Source of the DNA: Acidobacteriota bacterium
GTDB lineage: Bacteria > Acidobacteriota > Terriglobia > Acidiferrales > UBA7541
Reading direction: 5' to 3'
NCBI GenBank assembly: GCA_003223325.1
Contig: QHYS01000017.1
Span: 133,303-183,399 of the forward strand
DNA: 50,097 bases
The notes below the pieces were generated by a model. It had not been told where the DNA came from, searched no databases, and saw only the letters and a program-made list of their open reading frames with translations. Positions 16,319-25,007 of this stretch are shown piece by piece. Position numbers and translations under genes: made by a program. How positions within the stretch are numbered: the stretch's first letter is position 1; every line of letters begins with the position of its first letter.

Positions 16319-16840
16319 ATGTGGCATATGCGCGCAGCGTTGATCGGCGTGGGAGCTTTGTTAGTTCTCGTCCCGGGGGTTCGGGCTGACAGTTTGCAAT
16401 TGAAAAATGGCAATTTCGTGCAAGGCAAATATCTGGGCGGCACAGAGCGTGCGGTTCAGTTTGAAGTGAACGGGAGGATCCGACTATATGATATTGACGA
16501 GATTCTCTCCATTAACTTCGCCGCCGCATCTGCCGACGGAGGCATTCCCTCGGACAGCGTCGATACGAAGCCGAGCGTTGACGCAGAGTTAGGTTCCGCG
16601 GCCAAAGCGGAGGGTGGATTGGGCGCTGCACATTGGAACTCAACACAAGCACCCAACCTTGCCGCTCCGCGGATCAGGCGCGAGGACAAACAGTACAGCA
16701 ACAGGGTCAAGCTGCCGGTCGGAGCTTCCCGATCAGGTTGTGCTGCAGAGACAGCCTATTTCAGGGAAAAAATGCGAGCCCCGGCAATCTCGGCGCGATC
16801 TGTGCGCATTTCTGCGCCATCGTTTCCCGGTTCTCTCTGA
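16319..16840 (+). CDS. Exported protein of unknown function, probably C-terminally truncated
   Basis: ATG 16319 follows AGGAGGACGCC. Residues 1-23 are a signal peptide (cleavage after VRA). Residues 24-65 resemble a small beta module seen in acidobacterial proteins: SLQLKNGNFVQGKYLGG followed by VQFEVNGRIRLYDIDEILSINF. From about residue 95 the composition changes to Arg/Ser/Ala-rich with no recognisable pattern, and the stop at 16840 lies inside the loop of an inverted repeat. I suspect the original C-terminal domain has been lost and the tail is out-of-frame or foreign sequence, but neither of the other two forward frames shows a recognisable continuation. It may be a pseudogene or a short functional protein; no function can be given. 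Confidence 0.55.
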   Translation: MWHMRAALIGVGALLVLVPGVRADSLQLKNGNFVQGKYLGGTERAVQFEVNGRIRLYDIDEILSINFAAASADGGIPSDSVDTKPSVDAELGSAAKAEGGLGAAHWNSTQAPNLAAPRIRREDKQYSNRVKLPVGASRSGCAAETAYFREKMRAPAISARSVRISAPSFPGSL

Positions 16841-16852
16841 CTGGGAAACGAT
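16819..16852 (+). terminator. Perfect 10-bp inverted repeat over the end of the 16319 gene
   Basis: ATCGTTTCCC (16819-16828) and GGGAAACGAT (16843-16852) pair perfectly with a 14-nt loop that contains the stop codon (16838-16840). The tail CCTTTGCT has only a short T stretch. It could terminate transcription or mark the edge of a lost element. Confidence 0.45.
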
Positions 16853-17027
16853 CCTTTGCTCTCCAGGGTCCCTAAGGGCCGTTTTGGGGCGGGGCTGTCC
16901 TCAATTCGGATTCCAATCAAAAGCCCGGCTCTTGATTCCCGTGTACTCATGCGCACTGGTATCCAAAATCCTCTTGCGCGCCCATGGTGGCGTGCGTAAG
17001 ATACCGCACGTTTAAGGAAACGAGTGG

Positions 17028-17444
17028 ATGCCGAAGGAGAAGCCCAAAGTCAATATCGGCGAAGTTATCCGATCCTATCGCGGCCAGCGTGGATTATCGC
17101 AGGGTGATATTGAGCGCCGCACGGGGCTGCTGCGTTGTTACCTCTCCCGGGTTGAAAACGGTCATACCGTGCCTTCCCTCGAGACGCTCGCCAAAATTGC
17201 GGAAGCGATGGACATCAGTTTGGCCGATTTTTTTCCGGGGACAGAGACGGCCCACGATCGTGATACGCAGAAAATGCTGGGCGAGCTCTCCGAGGACGAG
17301 ATTCGATTCCTTTCAGAGATCAAGCGATACAGCACGAGCTTATCGGATGGTGACAAGCGCCTCGTCCTGGCTATGATCCGGAAAATGGCGAGTCTGATTC
17401 CTCCCCCAACGCGCAAGCCCGCCGTGCGCCGTACCGCGTTTTAA
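17028..17444 (+). CDS. XRE-family HTH transcriptional regulator
   Basis: A 138-residue cytoplasmic protein. Residues 9-66 form a Cro/CI-type helix-turn-helix: IGEVIRSYRGQRGLSQGDIERRTGLL, then CYLSRVENGHTVPSLETLAKIAEAMDISLADFF. The C-terminal half is helical and charged (LSEDEIRFLSEIKRYSTSLSDGDKRLVLAMIRKMASL) and ends in a basic tail; no ligand-binding domain is evident. The ATG at 17028 is followed by a Lys-rich n-region; a short SD-like AAGGAAACGAG lies upstream. It stands alone between the 16319 gene and the convergent flavoprotein gene, so its targets cannot be inferred from context. Confidence 0.88.
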   Translation: MPKEKPKVNIGEVIRSYRGQRGLSQGDIERRTGLLRCYLSRVENGHTVPSLETLAKIAEAMDISLADFFPGTETAHDRDTQKMLGELSEDEIRFLSEIKRYSTSLSDGDKRLVLAMIRKMASLIPPPTRKPAVRRTAF

Positions 17445-17529
17445 TCACAAAGAGCCGTTTTCGATTGAAACTCAGAATTCGCAGCTCCGGTTGTACCAGA
17501 CGCCGATGTTCTGGCGCCGCCGGCCAAGA

Positions 17530-18717
17530 TCAGGCGTCTCCTGGGTTGGGACGGGGAGTCGCCGATTTGGCGGAGCGAAAGACGCTGTCGAGCACTTCTC
17601 TCAGTGTGGTGGCCAGTTGCGACCAGAGACGCCTCTTAAGGGAAGCGTAGTTTTGCGCGCCGCTGAAGAGATCGACAATCATGGTGCGGAAAGTCACGCT
17701 GCGGTGGATGAACTGAATCATGCGCGTGGTGACCGCGCCTCCCAGGAAGCGTCCGTGATAGAAGTTGAGAGCGATCCGGGCGGCAATTTCCAGATCGGCT
17801 GAAAAATCTTCGCGCACACGCCGGGGATAAATTTCGGGCCGCCCGGAGATCAGCGAGTCGGCCAATAGCTCACCCGAACGCAAGGCATAATACAGGCCTT
17901 CTCCCGTAATCGGATCCACCCAGCCTGCGGCGTCGCCGATGAGAGCCCAATTGCGCCCGGCGACGCAGCGTGAGGCCAGGGTGTGAGCGCGAGGGGAAGG
18001 CAGAACGTGGCTGTAGAACCGCGCCGCGTCAATGGAAATATGTTCCTCGCGCATGAATTGCGCTAGATGCTGATGCAACTCGCGGCTCGTATGGCGGGCG
18101 AGGCTGCCGCAAATCCCGACCGAGAGATGGTCCGAACGCGGGAAAGACCAGATGTAACCCTGTAACCCGCCCACGAATTTCACCTGGATGGCGTCCGCGC
18201 ATGAGGGAACGAAGTAACCGAGGGTAGTCTCCAGATCCGCAGGCGCCAAGAGGCGAGTAGCCGGAAGAAGTGAGTTTCGCGCTCCCGAGGCCAGGATCAG
18301 GAAATCCGCGTGTTGAATAGAATTTTCGGCGGTGAACGACGGTGGATTCCCCGTGATGTCTACCGAGCTGACACGAGAACGGACGATACGGCATCCAGCT
18401 CTGGCTGCTCGTTCGAGCAATAACCCATTCAGGACGGCGCGAGAATAAATAACGATCGGATGGTCGAGGCAGAGCTGTGCACGATCTCCCTTGCCGGAGA
18501 TCAGTTCAACACGTTGAATCAATTTCTTGGGGTGCGGGCCATCGAGCAAAAACGGATAGCTGCGAAGAGCTTTATGTGTCAGGCCTCCGCCACAGGGCTT
18601 TTCCCAGGCGAGATGCTCATCGAAAAGGCTAACTCGAAAGCCGGCGGACGCGAGCCGTTCGGCGCACAGGGCCCCGGCCGGTCCTCCGCCCACAATGGCA
18701 ATATGCCGCGAGGCCAT
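17530..18717 (-). CDS. FAD-dependent oxidoreductase, geranylgeranyl-reductase family
   Basis: A 395-residue flavoprotein. The N terminus has the Rossmann dinucleotide motif IAIVGGGPAGALCAERLA (about residues 6-23), followed by EKPCGGGLTHKAL, the conserved Cys-Gly-Gly segment of geranylgeranyl reductases. A second FAD motif, ALIGDAAGWVDPITGEGL (about 269-286), binds the ribityl part and is followed by YYALRSGELLADSL. Members reduce isoprenoid double bonds in lipids, quinones or chlorophyll precursors, or act as related monooxygenases. The substrate here is unknown; menaquinone or isoprenoid lipid modification is the likeliest in this type of organism. It is transcribed divergently from the rfaE2-mfd operon and converges with the XRE regulator. 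Confidence 0.88.
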   Translation of the reverse strand: MASRHIAIVGGGPAGALCAERLASAGFRVSLFDEHLAWEKPCGGGLTHKALRSYPFLLDGPHPKKLIQRVELISGKGDRAQLCLDHPIVIYSRAVLNGLLLERAARAGCRIVRSRVSSVDITGNPPSFTAENSIQHADFLILASGARNSLLPATRLLAPADLETTLGYFVPSCADAIQVKFVGGLQGYIWSFPRSDHLSVGICGSLARHTSRELHQHLAQFMREEHISIDAARFYSHVLPSPRAHTLASRCVAGRNWALIGDAAGWVDPITGEGLYYALRSGELLADSLISGRPEIYPRRVREDFSADLEIAARIALNFYHGRFLGGAVTTRMIQFIHRSVTFRTMIVDLFSGAQNYASLKRRLWSQLATTLREVLDSVFRSAKSATPRPNPGDA

Positions 18718-18895
18718 AGCTTCAGCTCGCCCAACCGTTGGGTTGAATTCGAGATGAACGGCTAGCGAGGCCAGTTGGCATCAGCCCGCCGCGATCAGCC
18801 CGGAGCGACTCGTCTGATAAGGGATCAATTTTCTTTGTAATCAAGGCGAGTATACCACCGGCGACGTAGGCGTCCAGCACGGAAGAGGCGCGCAT

Positions 18896-18937
18896 GTTAA
18901 TATTTGGCATCGACTGTGACGTCGCCCGTGTATTAAC
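18896..18937 (+). repeat. Inverted repeat in front of rfaE2
   Basis: GTTAATA (18896-18902) and TATTAAC (18931-18937) are perfect inverted repeats separated by 28 nt, the second ending 2 nt before the rfaE2 ATG. It may be an operator or a translation-control stem; this is weak on its own. Confidence 0.25.
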
Positions 18938-18939
18938 AG

Positions 18940-19440
18940 ATGGGGCGGATTATTTCGCAAGAGGAATTGATCGCGCTACTCAGCCGCGGGAACCGCGGTT
19001 CGCGTCGAGTTGTGTTTACAAACGGCTGCTTCGACCTGCTGCATCCCGGACATATTCGCACCTTAGAGGAAGCTCGCACGCTGGGCGATGTCCTGGTCGT
19101 GGGATTGAATGACGATGCCGGCGTGCGGAACGCGAAGGGCGACTCGCGGCCTGCCCGCAGCCAGGACGAGCGGGCAGAATTACTGGCGGCGTTCGAGGCG
19201 GTTGATTTCGTGGTTTTGTTTGGCGAACCCACCCCACGCGAGCTCATCGCCCGGTTGCTTCCAGACGTGCTGGTCAAGGGCTCCGATTGGGGCTCGACCG
19301 AGATTGTCGGGCGCGACGAGGTGGAAGGGGCTGGTGGGCGCGTCGTTTCCATACCCTTGGAACCGGGCTACTCCACAACCAACATCGTAAAGAAGATACG
19401 TAAGCTCCCGCAGAACCTTTCACACCCGGCGATCCACTAA
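18940..19440 (+). CDS. rfaE2: D-glycero-beta-D-manno-heptose 1-phosphate adenylyltransferase
   Basis: A 166-residue nucleotidyltransferase of the cytidylyltransferase superfamily, equivalent to the C-terminal domain of E. coli HldE. It shows the nucleotide-binding TNGCFDLLHPGHI with the HxGH-type His35 and His38, GDVLVVGLNDDAGVR, RAELLAAFEAVDFVVLF, the LPDVLVKGSDW segment and the C-terminal YSTTNIV corresponding to the ISTTxII motif. It makes ADP-heptose for the LPS inner core. The kinase half (HldE1/RfaE1) is not in the window. The stop overlaps the mfd start (TAATG at 19438-19442), so it leads the operon that runs to dus. The SD before ATG 18940 is weak. Confidence 0.92.
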   Translation: MGRIISQEELIALLSRGNRGSRRVVFTNGCFDLLHPGHIRTLEEARTLGDVLVVGLNDDAGVRNAKGDSRPARSQDERAELLAAFEAVDFVVLFGEPTPRELIARLLPDVLVKGSDWGSTEIVGRDEVEGAGGRVVSIPLEPGYSTTNIVKKIRKLPQNLSHPAIH

Positions 19441-22400
19441 TGCTTTTTCCGGCAGTCACCGAGCTCTTCGGCCATTTAACGCGTCTTCCTGCCTTGGACG
19501 ATGCCATTGAAGCACTTCGGCAAGGTTCACGCACGGAAGAGTTGGCGGGGTTGACGAGTCCTGCCAAAGCGCTCGTCACCGCGCTCACGGCAACGGAACT
19601 GCGCAGGCCGTCTCTTGTGCTGGTGGAAGACGAGCGCCGCGCCGCAACCCTGCTGGAGCCACTGCAATTCTTCCATCGCACGCTCAATGGCAATTCCGCC
19701 GCGCCTGTTTTACTGCTCCCCGCGTTTGATACGCTGCCTGGAATGGGCGCGGGACCGCACCCCGAAATCCTGGAGGCGCGCGCCTCCACGCTTTCACGTT
19801 TCGTCAGCGGCCAAACCTCGATCGTTGTGGCGCCGATCGAGGCCACCTTGCTCGGTTTCGCCGCTCCGCGGTTCTATGAAACGCTCTCGCTCTCGCTCGC
19901 CCGCGATGCAGAGATTTCTCTGAAGGATGTAATCGCTCATCTTTCAGAGACCGGATACATTCGCACAGACCTGGTGGAAATGGAGGGGCAGTTTAGCGTC
20001 CGCGGCGGAATACTCGACGTTTTTCCGGCCGAAGCGGCTAAGCCCGTGCGTATCGAGTTGTTAGGAGACACGGTGGAATCGCTGCGCGAGTTTGATCCGG
20101 AGACGCAGCGTTCCACCGGGCCTGTCAGCCGCGTGATCTTGCCGCCGTTGACCGAGTTTCCGTTGGCTACAAACCAGCCTAACGATACGGATCCCGATTT
20201 TCCGAGATTGTACGCCACGGGATCGGAAGTGGTGGCGGAGAGAGCGGGGACCCTATTCGACCTTCGCGAAGGCACCTTGGTCGTGCTGGATGAACCTGAG
20301 CAAATCCTCCAAAAAGCAACAAAGTCGCGAGATCGGCTGCTGGCCGATTCCGCTTCACTCGCCTGCGACGCGGCAGTTCCCGTCATTTTGCCGGAACCCC
20401 TGTGGAAAGAGGCCCTCGAGCGACGGCAGCGGTTTAGCCTGGAGGAATTGGCGTTGTACCGGAACGGTAGGGAGCCCCGCACGCTCAAGGTTCAGCCGAC
20501 CGCGCACTATCACGGACAAATTCAAGCGTTCTTGGGTGAGGTTCGAGGACGGCTGGGCGCGGGCGACGAAGTCCTGATCGCCGGGGCGAGTTCCGGTGAA
20601 CTCGAGCGGCTGGCTGACCTTTGCCGTGAATATGATGTTCCTTATCGCCTGGGAGAGCTCGAACAGAGCGCGACAGGCGCGCGACTGGTGGAAGAAGTCA
20701 CCTCGGGAAGTGCTCCGGCTGCCGTCTTGCTTCGCGCTCCACTGCCGGATGGATTTGTAACCGCACCTGTGCACGAACGGCCACGGGCGCGTCCGAAGAC
20801 CGCCGGTTTCTTCAGTGACTTCAGTGAGCTCAAAGCTGGCGATTACGTCGTTCACGTGGACCACGGAATCGGCCAATTTGAGGGCTTGCAGATGATCGAG
20901 AGCGATGGCCGCCGCGGTGAGTTCATGCGCTTGTACTATGCCGATGAGGCGCGGCTCTATGTTCCGCTGGAACGAATGGACCTCGTTCAGAATTATCACT
21001 CTCTGGAAGGCCCCAAGCCGCAACTGGATCGGCTGGGTGGCACGGCTTGGGCCGCGCGCAAAACCCGGGTGCGCAAGTCGCTCACGGATCTTGCCGACAA
21101 ATTGCTCGAATTGTATGCGGAGCGAAAGACGGCGACGGGGTTCGGATTCGCGCCCGACCTGCCCTGGCAGCACGAGTTCGAGGATGCTTTTGAATTTTCA
21201 GAGACGCCCGATCAAGCGACGGCGATCGCCGATATCAAACGGGACATGGAAGCCCCGACGCCGATGGATCGCCTGCTTTGCGGCGATGTGGGGTATGGAA
21301 AAACCGAGGTCGCCATGCGGGCGGCGTTCAAAGCTGTCGCCAATTCCAAACAGGTGGTGGTGCTGGCGCCTACGACGGTTTTGGTTTTTCAGCACTACGA
21401 GACATTTCGCCGCCGCATGGCCGCCTTTCCGATTCGGATCGAGATGCTGAGCCGGTTCCGCGGCGCACGGGAGCAAAAGGATATCTTGGCCGCAGTGGAG
21501 GAGGGCAAAGTCGATATTCTGATCGGCACGCACCGGCTGCTTTCGCGCGACGTGCGTTTTCACGACCTGGGATTGTTGATCGTCGACGAGGAGCAGCGTT
21601 TTGGCGTGACCCACAAGGAGCGGCTGAAAGAAATGAGCCGGAACGTAGATGTGCTCACGATGACGGCCACGCCTATTCCGCGCACATTGAATATGTCGCT
21701 AGTGGGGCTGCGAGACATGTCTGTGATCGAAACGCCGCCGAAGGACCGACTGGCGATTCAGACGGTGGTCGCATCTTTCTCCGAGTCGGTTATCCGGCGG
21801 GCTATCCTGGAGGAACTGGACCGGGGCGGACAGGTTTTTTTCGTCCACAACCGCGTGGAGTCGATTTACTCGATGGCGGCATTAATTCAAAAACTGGCTC
21901 CGAAGGCGAAGGTCGTGGTCGGTCACGGCCAGATGGGTGAACGCGAACTGGAGAAGGTGATGCTCCAGTTCGTTCGTCACCAGGCGGATGTGCTCGTCTC
22001 GACAACCATCGTCGAAAACGGCCTGGATATACCCAGAGCTAATACGATTATCGTGAATCGCGCCGACCGCTTTGGACTATCGGAGCTTTACCAGCTTCGC
22101 GGGCGTGTAGGACGTTCAAACCAGCGCGCCTACGCATATCTCCTGGTCCCTCCGGAAGCTTCTCTGACTCCGCTGGCGAGGCGCAGGCTGGCAGCGCTGC
22201 GGGAATTCAGCGAACTCGGAGCTGGCTTTCGCATCGCCGCCCTCGATCTGGAACTGCGCGGCGCGGGCAATCTGCTGGGGCGCGAACAACACGGCCACAT
22301 CGCCGCCGTTGGATTCGATCTCTACACGCAGATGCTGGAGCGCGCGGTGGCCGCCAAGAAGGGAGAAATCGAACAACCCGATCTTCGAGCTACACTGAAT

Positions 22401-22820
22401 CTCGGCATGGATATTCGCATTCCGCCCGACTACCTGCCCAGCGAAAGCTTGCGCTTGCGCACGTACAAAAGGATTGCGGAGATACGCAACGAGGACCAGA
22501 GGGAGACGCTCCGGCGGGAGATGGCAGACCGCTTCGGCCCGCCGCCTCCCGCGATAAACAACCTGCTGGACTATGCGGTCTTGAAATCGCTCTGCGAGCG
22601 GTTGCAGATCTCGTCTGTGGACCGCCGGGGGAATGAGGCTGCCATCAAATTTCATCCAACGACTTCGGTGAGTCCCGAAAGGCTGGTCCGCTTGGTGCGA
22701 AAAGAAAAGGGTACGAAACTCGACCCGAGCGGCGTCTTAACGATCACGCTGGAACGTGGTAACAAGAGCATCGCAGAAGCGCTCCGAAACGTATTGCTTC
22801 CACTCGAAACAGGGAGCTAG
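19440..22820 (+). CDS. mfd: Transcription-repair coupling factor Mfd
   Basis: At 1,126 residues this is full length. The N-terminal UvrB-like part (about 1-390) contains TDLVEMEGQFSVRGGILDVFP. The CarD-like RNA polymerase interaction domain starts with KAGDYVVHVDHGIGQFEGL (about 463). The RecG-like translocase has Walker A GDVGYGKTE (about 615), Walker B DEEQRFGV (about 718), MTATPIPRTLNMSL, and the C-terminal helicase motifs IVENGLDIPRANTIIVN and QLRGRVGRS. The C-terminal regulatory TRCF domain is present. Mfd removes stalled RNA polymerase from DNA lesions and recruits UvrA. It overlaps rfaE2 by 1 nt, and the next gene follows 1 nt after its stop, indicating translational coupling in one operon. 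Confidence 0.98.
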   Translation: MLFPAVTELFGHLTRLPALDDAIEALRQGSRTEELAGLTSPAKALVTALTATELRRPSLVLVEDERRAATLLEPLQFFHRTLNGNSAAPVLLLPAFDTLPGMGAGPHPEILEARASTLSRFVSGQTSIVVAPIEATLLGFAAPRFYETLSLSLARDAEISLKDVIAHLSETGYIRTDLVEMEGQFSVRGGILDVFPAEAAKPVRIELLGDTVESLREFDPETQRSTGPVSRVILPPLTEFPLATNQPNDTDPDFPRLYATGSEVVAERAGTLFDLREGTLVVLDEPEQILQKATKSRDRLLADSASLACDAAVPVILPEPLWKEALERRQRFSLEELALYRNGREPRTLKVQPTAHYHGQIQAFLGEVRGRLGAGDEVLIAGASSGELERLADLCREYDVPYRLGELEQSATGARLVEEVTSGSAPAAVLLRAPLPDGFVTAPVHERPRARPKTAGFFSDFSELKAGDYVVHVDHGIGQFEGLQMIESDGRRGEFMRLYYADEARLYVPLERMDLVQNYHSLEGPKPQLDRLGGTAWAARKTRVRKSLTDLADKLLELYAERKTATGFGFAPDLPWQHEFEDAFEFSETPDQATAIADIKRDMEAPTPMDRLLCGDVGYGKTEVAMRAAFKAVANSKQVVVLAPTTVLVFQHYETFRRRMAAFPIRIEMLSRFRGAREQKDILAAVEEGKVDILIGTHRLLSRDVRFHDLGLLIVDEEQRFGVTHKERLKEMSRNVDVLTMTATPIPRTLNMSLVGLRDMSVIETPPKDRLAIQTVVASFSESVIRRAILEELDRGGQVFFVHNRVESIYSMAALIQKLAPKAKVVVGHGQMGERELEKVMLQFVRHQADVLVSTTIVENGLDIPRANTIIVNRADRFGLSELYQLRGRVGRSNQRAYAYLLVPPEASLTPLARRRLAALREFSELGAGFRIAALDLELRGAGNLLGREQHGHIAAVGFDLYTQMLERAVAAKKGEIEQPDLRATLNLGMDIRIPPDYLPSESLRLRTYKRIAEIRNEDQRETLRREMADRFGPPPPAINNLLDYAVLKSLCERLQISSVDRRGNEAAIKFHPTTSVSPERLVRLVRKEKGTKLDPSGVLTITLERGNKSIAEALRNVLLPLETGS

Positions 22821-22821
22821 A

Positions 22822-23958
22822 ATGCCGGAGGAGCAAAGGAGAAGGATGCAGAAGAGAGTGTGTATCTGCGCGGGGTTGATCCTGGCCCCGGCGTTCTCGT
22901 GCTTGGCACAAACAAAGAGCGTCGTGGTGGAAGAGGTCATAGCACGAGTAAATAACGAAGTGATTACCCGCAGCGACCTGGAGCGCGCGCGAAGCGAGAT
23001 GCAACAGGAAGCGCAGCAGGATTGTCCCAAGTGCACGCCGGAAGAGATTAATCAAAGGGTGGCGGCGGAAGATAAGAACGTGCTGCGCGACCTCATCGAC
23101 AATTCCCTGCTCGTTCAGCGCGGCAAGGATTCGGGCGGTAACGTCGACGCTGATGTGGTCAAGCGTCTGGACGAGATTCGGATACAGAACAATATCGCAT
23201 CCATGGAGGATCTGGAGACGCAGATTGATAAGAGTGGTATATCCTTCGAGGATTTTAAAAACAATATCAGAAACCAGCTTCTCCAGCAGGAGGTGATTCG
23301 GCACGAAGTAGGGTCGAAAATTATCCTGGATCATGCGCAGGTGCAGCGGTATTACGACGAACATAAAAGCGAGTTCGTGCGCCCCGAGCAGGCCTCCGTG
23401 CGGGAGATCTTTGTAAGTACGGAGGGAAAACAGGATTCGGAAATACCGGCGCTGCGAAAGAAAGCCGATGACCTGTTGCAGAGGGTGAAGAATGGCGAGG
23501 ATTTCGGCGAGCTTGCCAAGCATTTTTCTGATGGCAGCACGGCCAAACAGGGCGGACAGATGGGCCGATTCGAGCATGGCCAGCTGGCGCCCGAGATCGA
23601 GCAAGCAGTTTTCTCCCTGCAACGAAACCAAACCACAGACGTCATACCGACGAAAACCGGCTTTCTAATCTGGCAAGTGCAGGAACACTATGCCGCCGGG
23701 CAGCAGCCGGAAGACAAGGTAGAAAACGAAATCATGGACCGCCTTTACAATGAGCAATTGCGGCCGGCGCTACGGGCGTATCTGGAAATGCTGCGGGAAG
23801 ATAGCTACGTCGCCGTAAAGCCGGGTTATACGGACACAGCTGCAGTGCCGTCGAGCTCCATCGAGGAAGTCCCTCCAACCCCTGATGACGATAAGAAAAA
23901 GAAGAAGTCAGCGCCAACGCCGGCGACGCCCGTCGCAGGCAGTAAGAACGGTGAATGA
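22822..23958 (+). CDS. SurA-like periplasmic peptidyl-prolyl isomerase/chaperone
   Basis: Two starts are plausible: ATG 22822 (SD GGGAG) and ATG 22846 (SD AAGGAGAAGG, directly opening a signal peptide MQKRVCICAGLILAPAFSCLAQ). After the signal comes a SurA N-terminal chaperone domain (VEEVIARVNNEVITRSDLERA ... LRDLIDNSLLVQRGKD), then one parvulin domain (about 215-315: ASVREIFVSTEG, RVKNGEDFGELAKHFSDGSTAKQGGQMGRF, IPTKTGFLIWQVQEHY). SurA of E. coli has two parvulin domains; here only one is present. The C-terminal tail is Lys/Pro-rich. It should help fold outer-membrane proteins. It starts right after mfd and overlaps the next gene by 4 nt (ATGA). Confidence 0.88.
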   Translation: MPEEQRRRMQKRVCICAGLILAPAFSCLAQTKSVVVEEVIARVNNEVITRSDLERARSEMQQEAQQDCPKCTPEEINQRVAAEDKNVLRDLIDNSLLVQRGKDSGGNVDADVVKRLDEIRIQNNIASMEDLETQIDKSGISFEDFKNNIRNQLLQQEVIRHEVGSKIILDHAQVQRYYDEHKSEFVRPEQASVREIFVSTEGKQDSEIPALRKKADDLLQRVKNGEDFGELAKHFSDGSTAKQGGQMGRFEHGQLAPEIEQAVFSLQRNQTTDVIPTKTGFLIWQVQEHYAAGQQPEDKVENEIMDRLYNEQLRPALRAYLEMLREDSYVAVKPGYTDTAAVPSSSIEEVPPTPDDDKKKKKSAPTPATPVAGSKNGE

Positions 23959-24995
23959 AAGCAGCCTACGTTTCTGATTTGACTCCGGACACTATCATCA
24001 CGTCCTTTTTTCTCGTGTGTGAGAAAGAGCTACGCTCGACCCGTGAAGGTAAGCCGTTTTTGCGGTTGGAGCTGAGCGATCGAAGCGGAACGATTGAGGC
24101 GCGTCTCTGGGATAACGTGGAGGACTTCGCGGCTCTCTTCGATCGCGATGACATAATCAAGGTGCAGGCGCGCGTTGAGAATTACAAGAACCGGCTGCAG
24201 TTGGCTGTGGAGAAACTCCGCCGCGCGGAGGCCGGCGAAGTGGATTTGTCGGATTTTTTCCCTCACACGGCGGAGGATATCGAGCAGCTTTATGCGCGGC
24301 TGCGCGAACATGTCGCGGCCATCAAGAATCCTTACTTAGGCCGCCTTGTGTCAGGTGTTGTTGAGGATCCAGCCATATCCCCGCGCCTGAAGCGCGCCCC
24401 GGCCGCGAAAATCATGCACCATGCTTTTCTGGGCGGCCTGCTCGAGCATATTGTGAGTTTGTGCGACCTGTGCCGTTTGGCTGCTCAGCACTATCGCGAT
24501 CTCGATCTCGATCTTCTCCTCACGGGGGCGATTCTGCACGACATCGGCAAGCTGGATGAGCTTTGCTACGAACGCGCGATTCATTACACAAACGACGGCC
24601 AGTTGCTAGGGCATATCATCCTAGGACTCGAGCAGGTGACTGAGAGGATGAAAGGCATCGAAGGTTTTCCGCGCGACTACAAGACTCTGGTGAAGCACCT
24701 CTTGATCAGTCATCACGGCCAGTATGAATTCGGCTCGCCTAAGCTGCCGCTGTTTCGCGAGGCGCTGGTGCTGCATTACCTCGACGACCTGGATTCAAAA
24801 ATGGGCGCAGCCCGCGCCGTTCTGGGCACCGACGGAGGAGAAGGCGGTTGGACCGCGTTTAGCTCCGCCCTGAATCGAAGATTGCTTCGCTTGGACCGTT
24901 TTCGTGCGGCTCCGGCGGAAAACGCGGTTACAGCGTTGCCGGAAAACGACCACAAATCTGGCACGGAAGCACTCCTCAAGACGAAGACTGTCTAG
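23955..24995 (+). CDS. OB-fold/HD-domain protein, YhaM-like 3'-5' exoribonuclease
   Basis: A 346-residue cytoplasmic protein. An N-terminal OB-fold nucleic-acid-binding domain (about 13-95; FLRLELSDRSGTIEARLWDN, VQARVENYKNRLQLAVEKL) is followed by an HD phosphohydrolase domain (about 155-290). The metal ligands are visible in HHAFLGGLLEHIVSL, ILHDIGKLDEL, GHIILGLEQV and ISHHGQYEFGSP. This is the architecture of Bacillus YhaM, which degrades RNA and single-stranded DNA from the 3' end. Loss of the HD residues would argue against it, but they are intact. The start overlaps the SurA-like gene by 4 nt; the BlaI-like gene starts 12 nt after its stop. Confidence 0.85.
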   Translation: MKAAYVSDLTPDTIITSFFLVCEKELRSTREGKPFLRLELSDRSGTIEARLWDNVEDFAALFDRDDIIKVQARVENYKNRLQLAVEKLRRAEAGEVDLSDFFPHTAEDIEQLYARLREHVAAIKNPYLGRLVSGVVEDPAISPRLKRAPAAKIMHHAFLGGLLEHIVSLCDLCRLAAQHYRDLDLDLLLTGAILHDIGKLDELCYERAIHYTNDGQLLGHIILGLEQVTERMKGIEGFPRDYKTLVKHLLISHHGQYEFGSPKLPLFREALVLHYLDDLDSKMGAARAVLGTDGGEGGWTAFSSALNRRLLRLDRFRAAPAENAVTALPENDHKSGTEALLKTKTV

Positions 24996-25007
24996 AAAGA
25001 CGGTTAC

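Noticed and set aside
17491-17802. Short plus-strand frame after the XRE regulator
   Set aside because: Mostly antisense to the 3' end of the flavoprotein gene; no start signal or motif.
18722-18910. 62-codon minus-strand open frame upstream of the flavoprotein
   Set aside because: No SD, no family resemblance, and it overlaps the rfaE2 upstream dyad; not supportable as a gene.
20355-21173. 272-codon minus-strand open frame
   Set aside because: Antisense to mfd; composition typical of a shadow frame.
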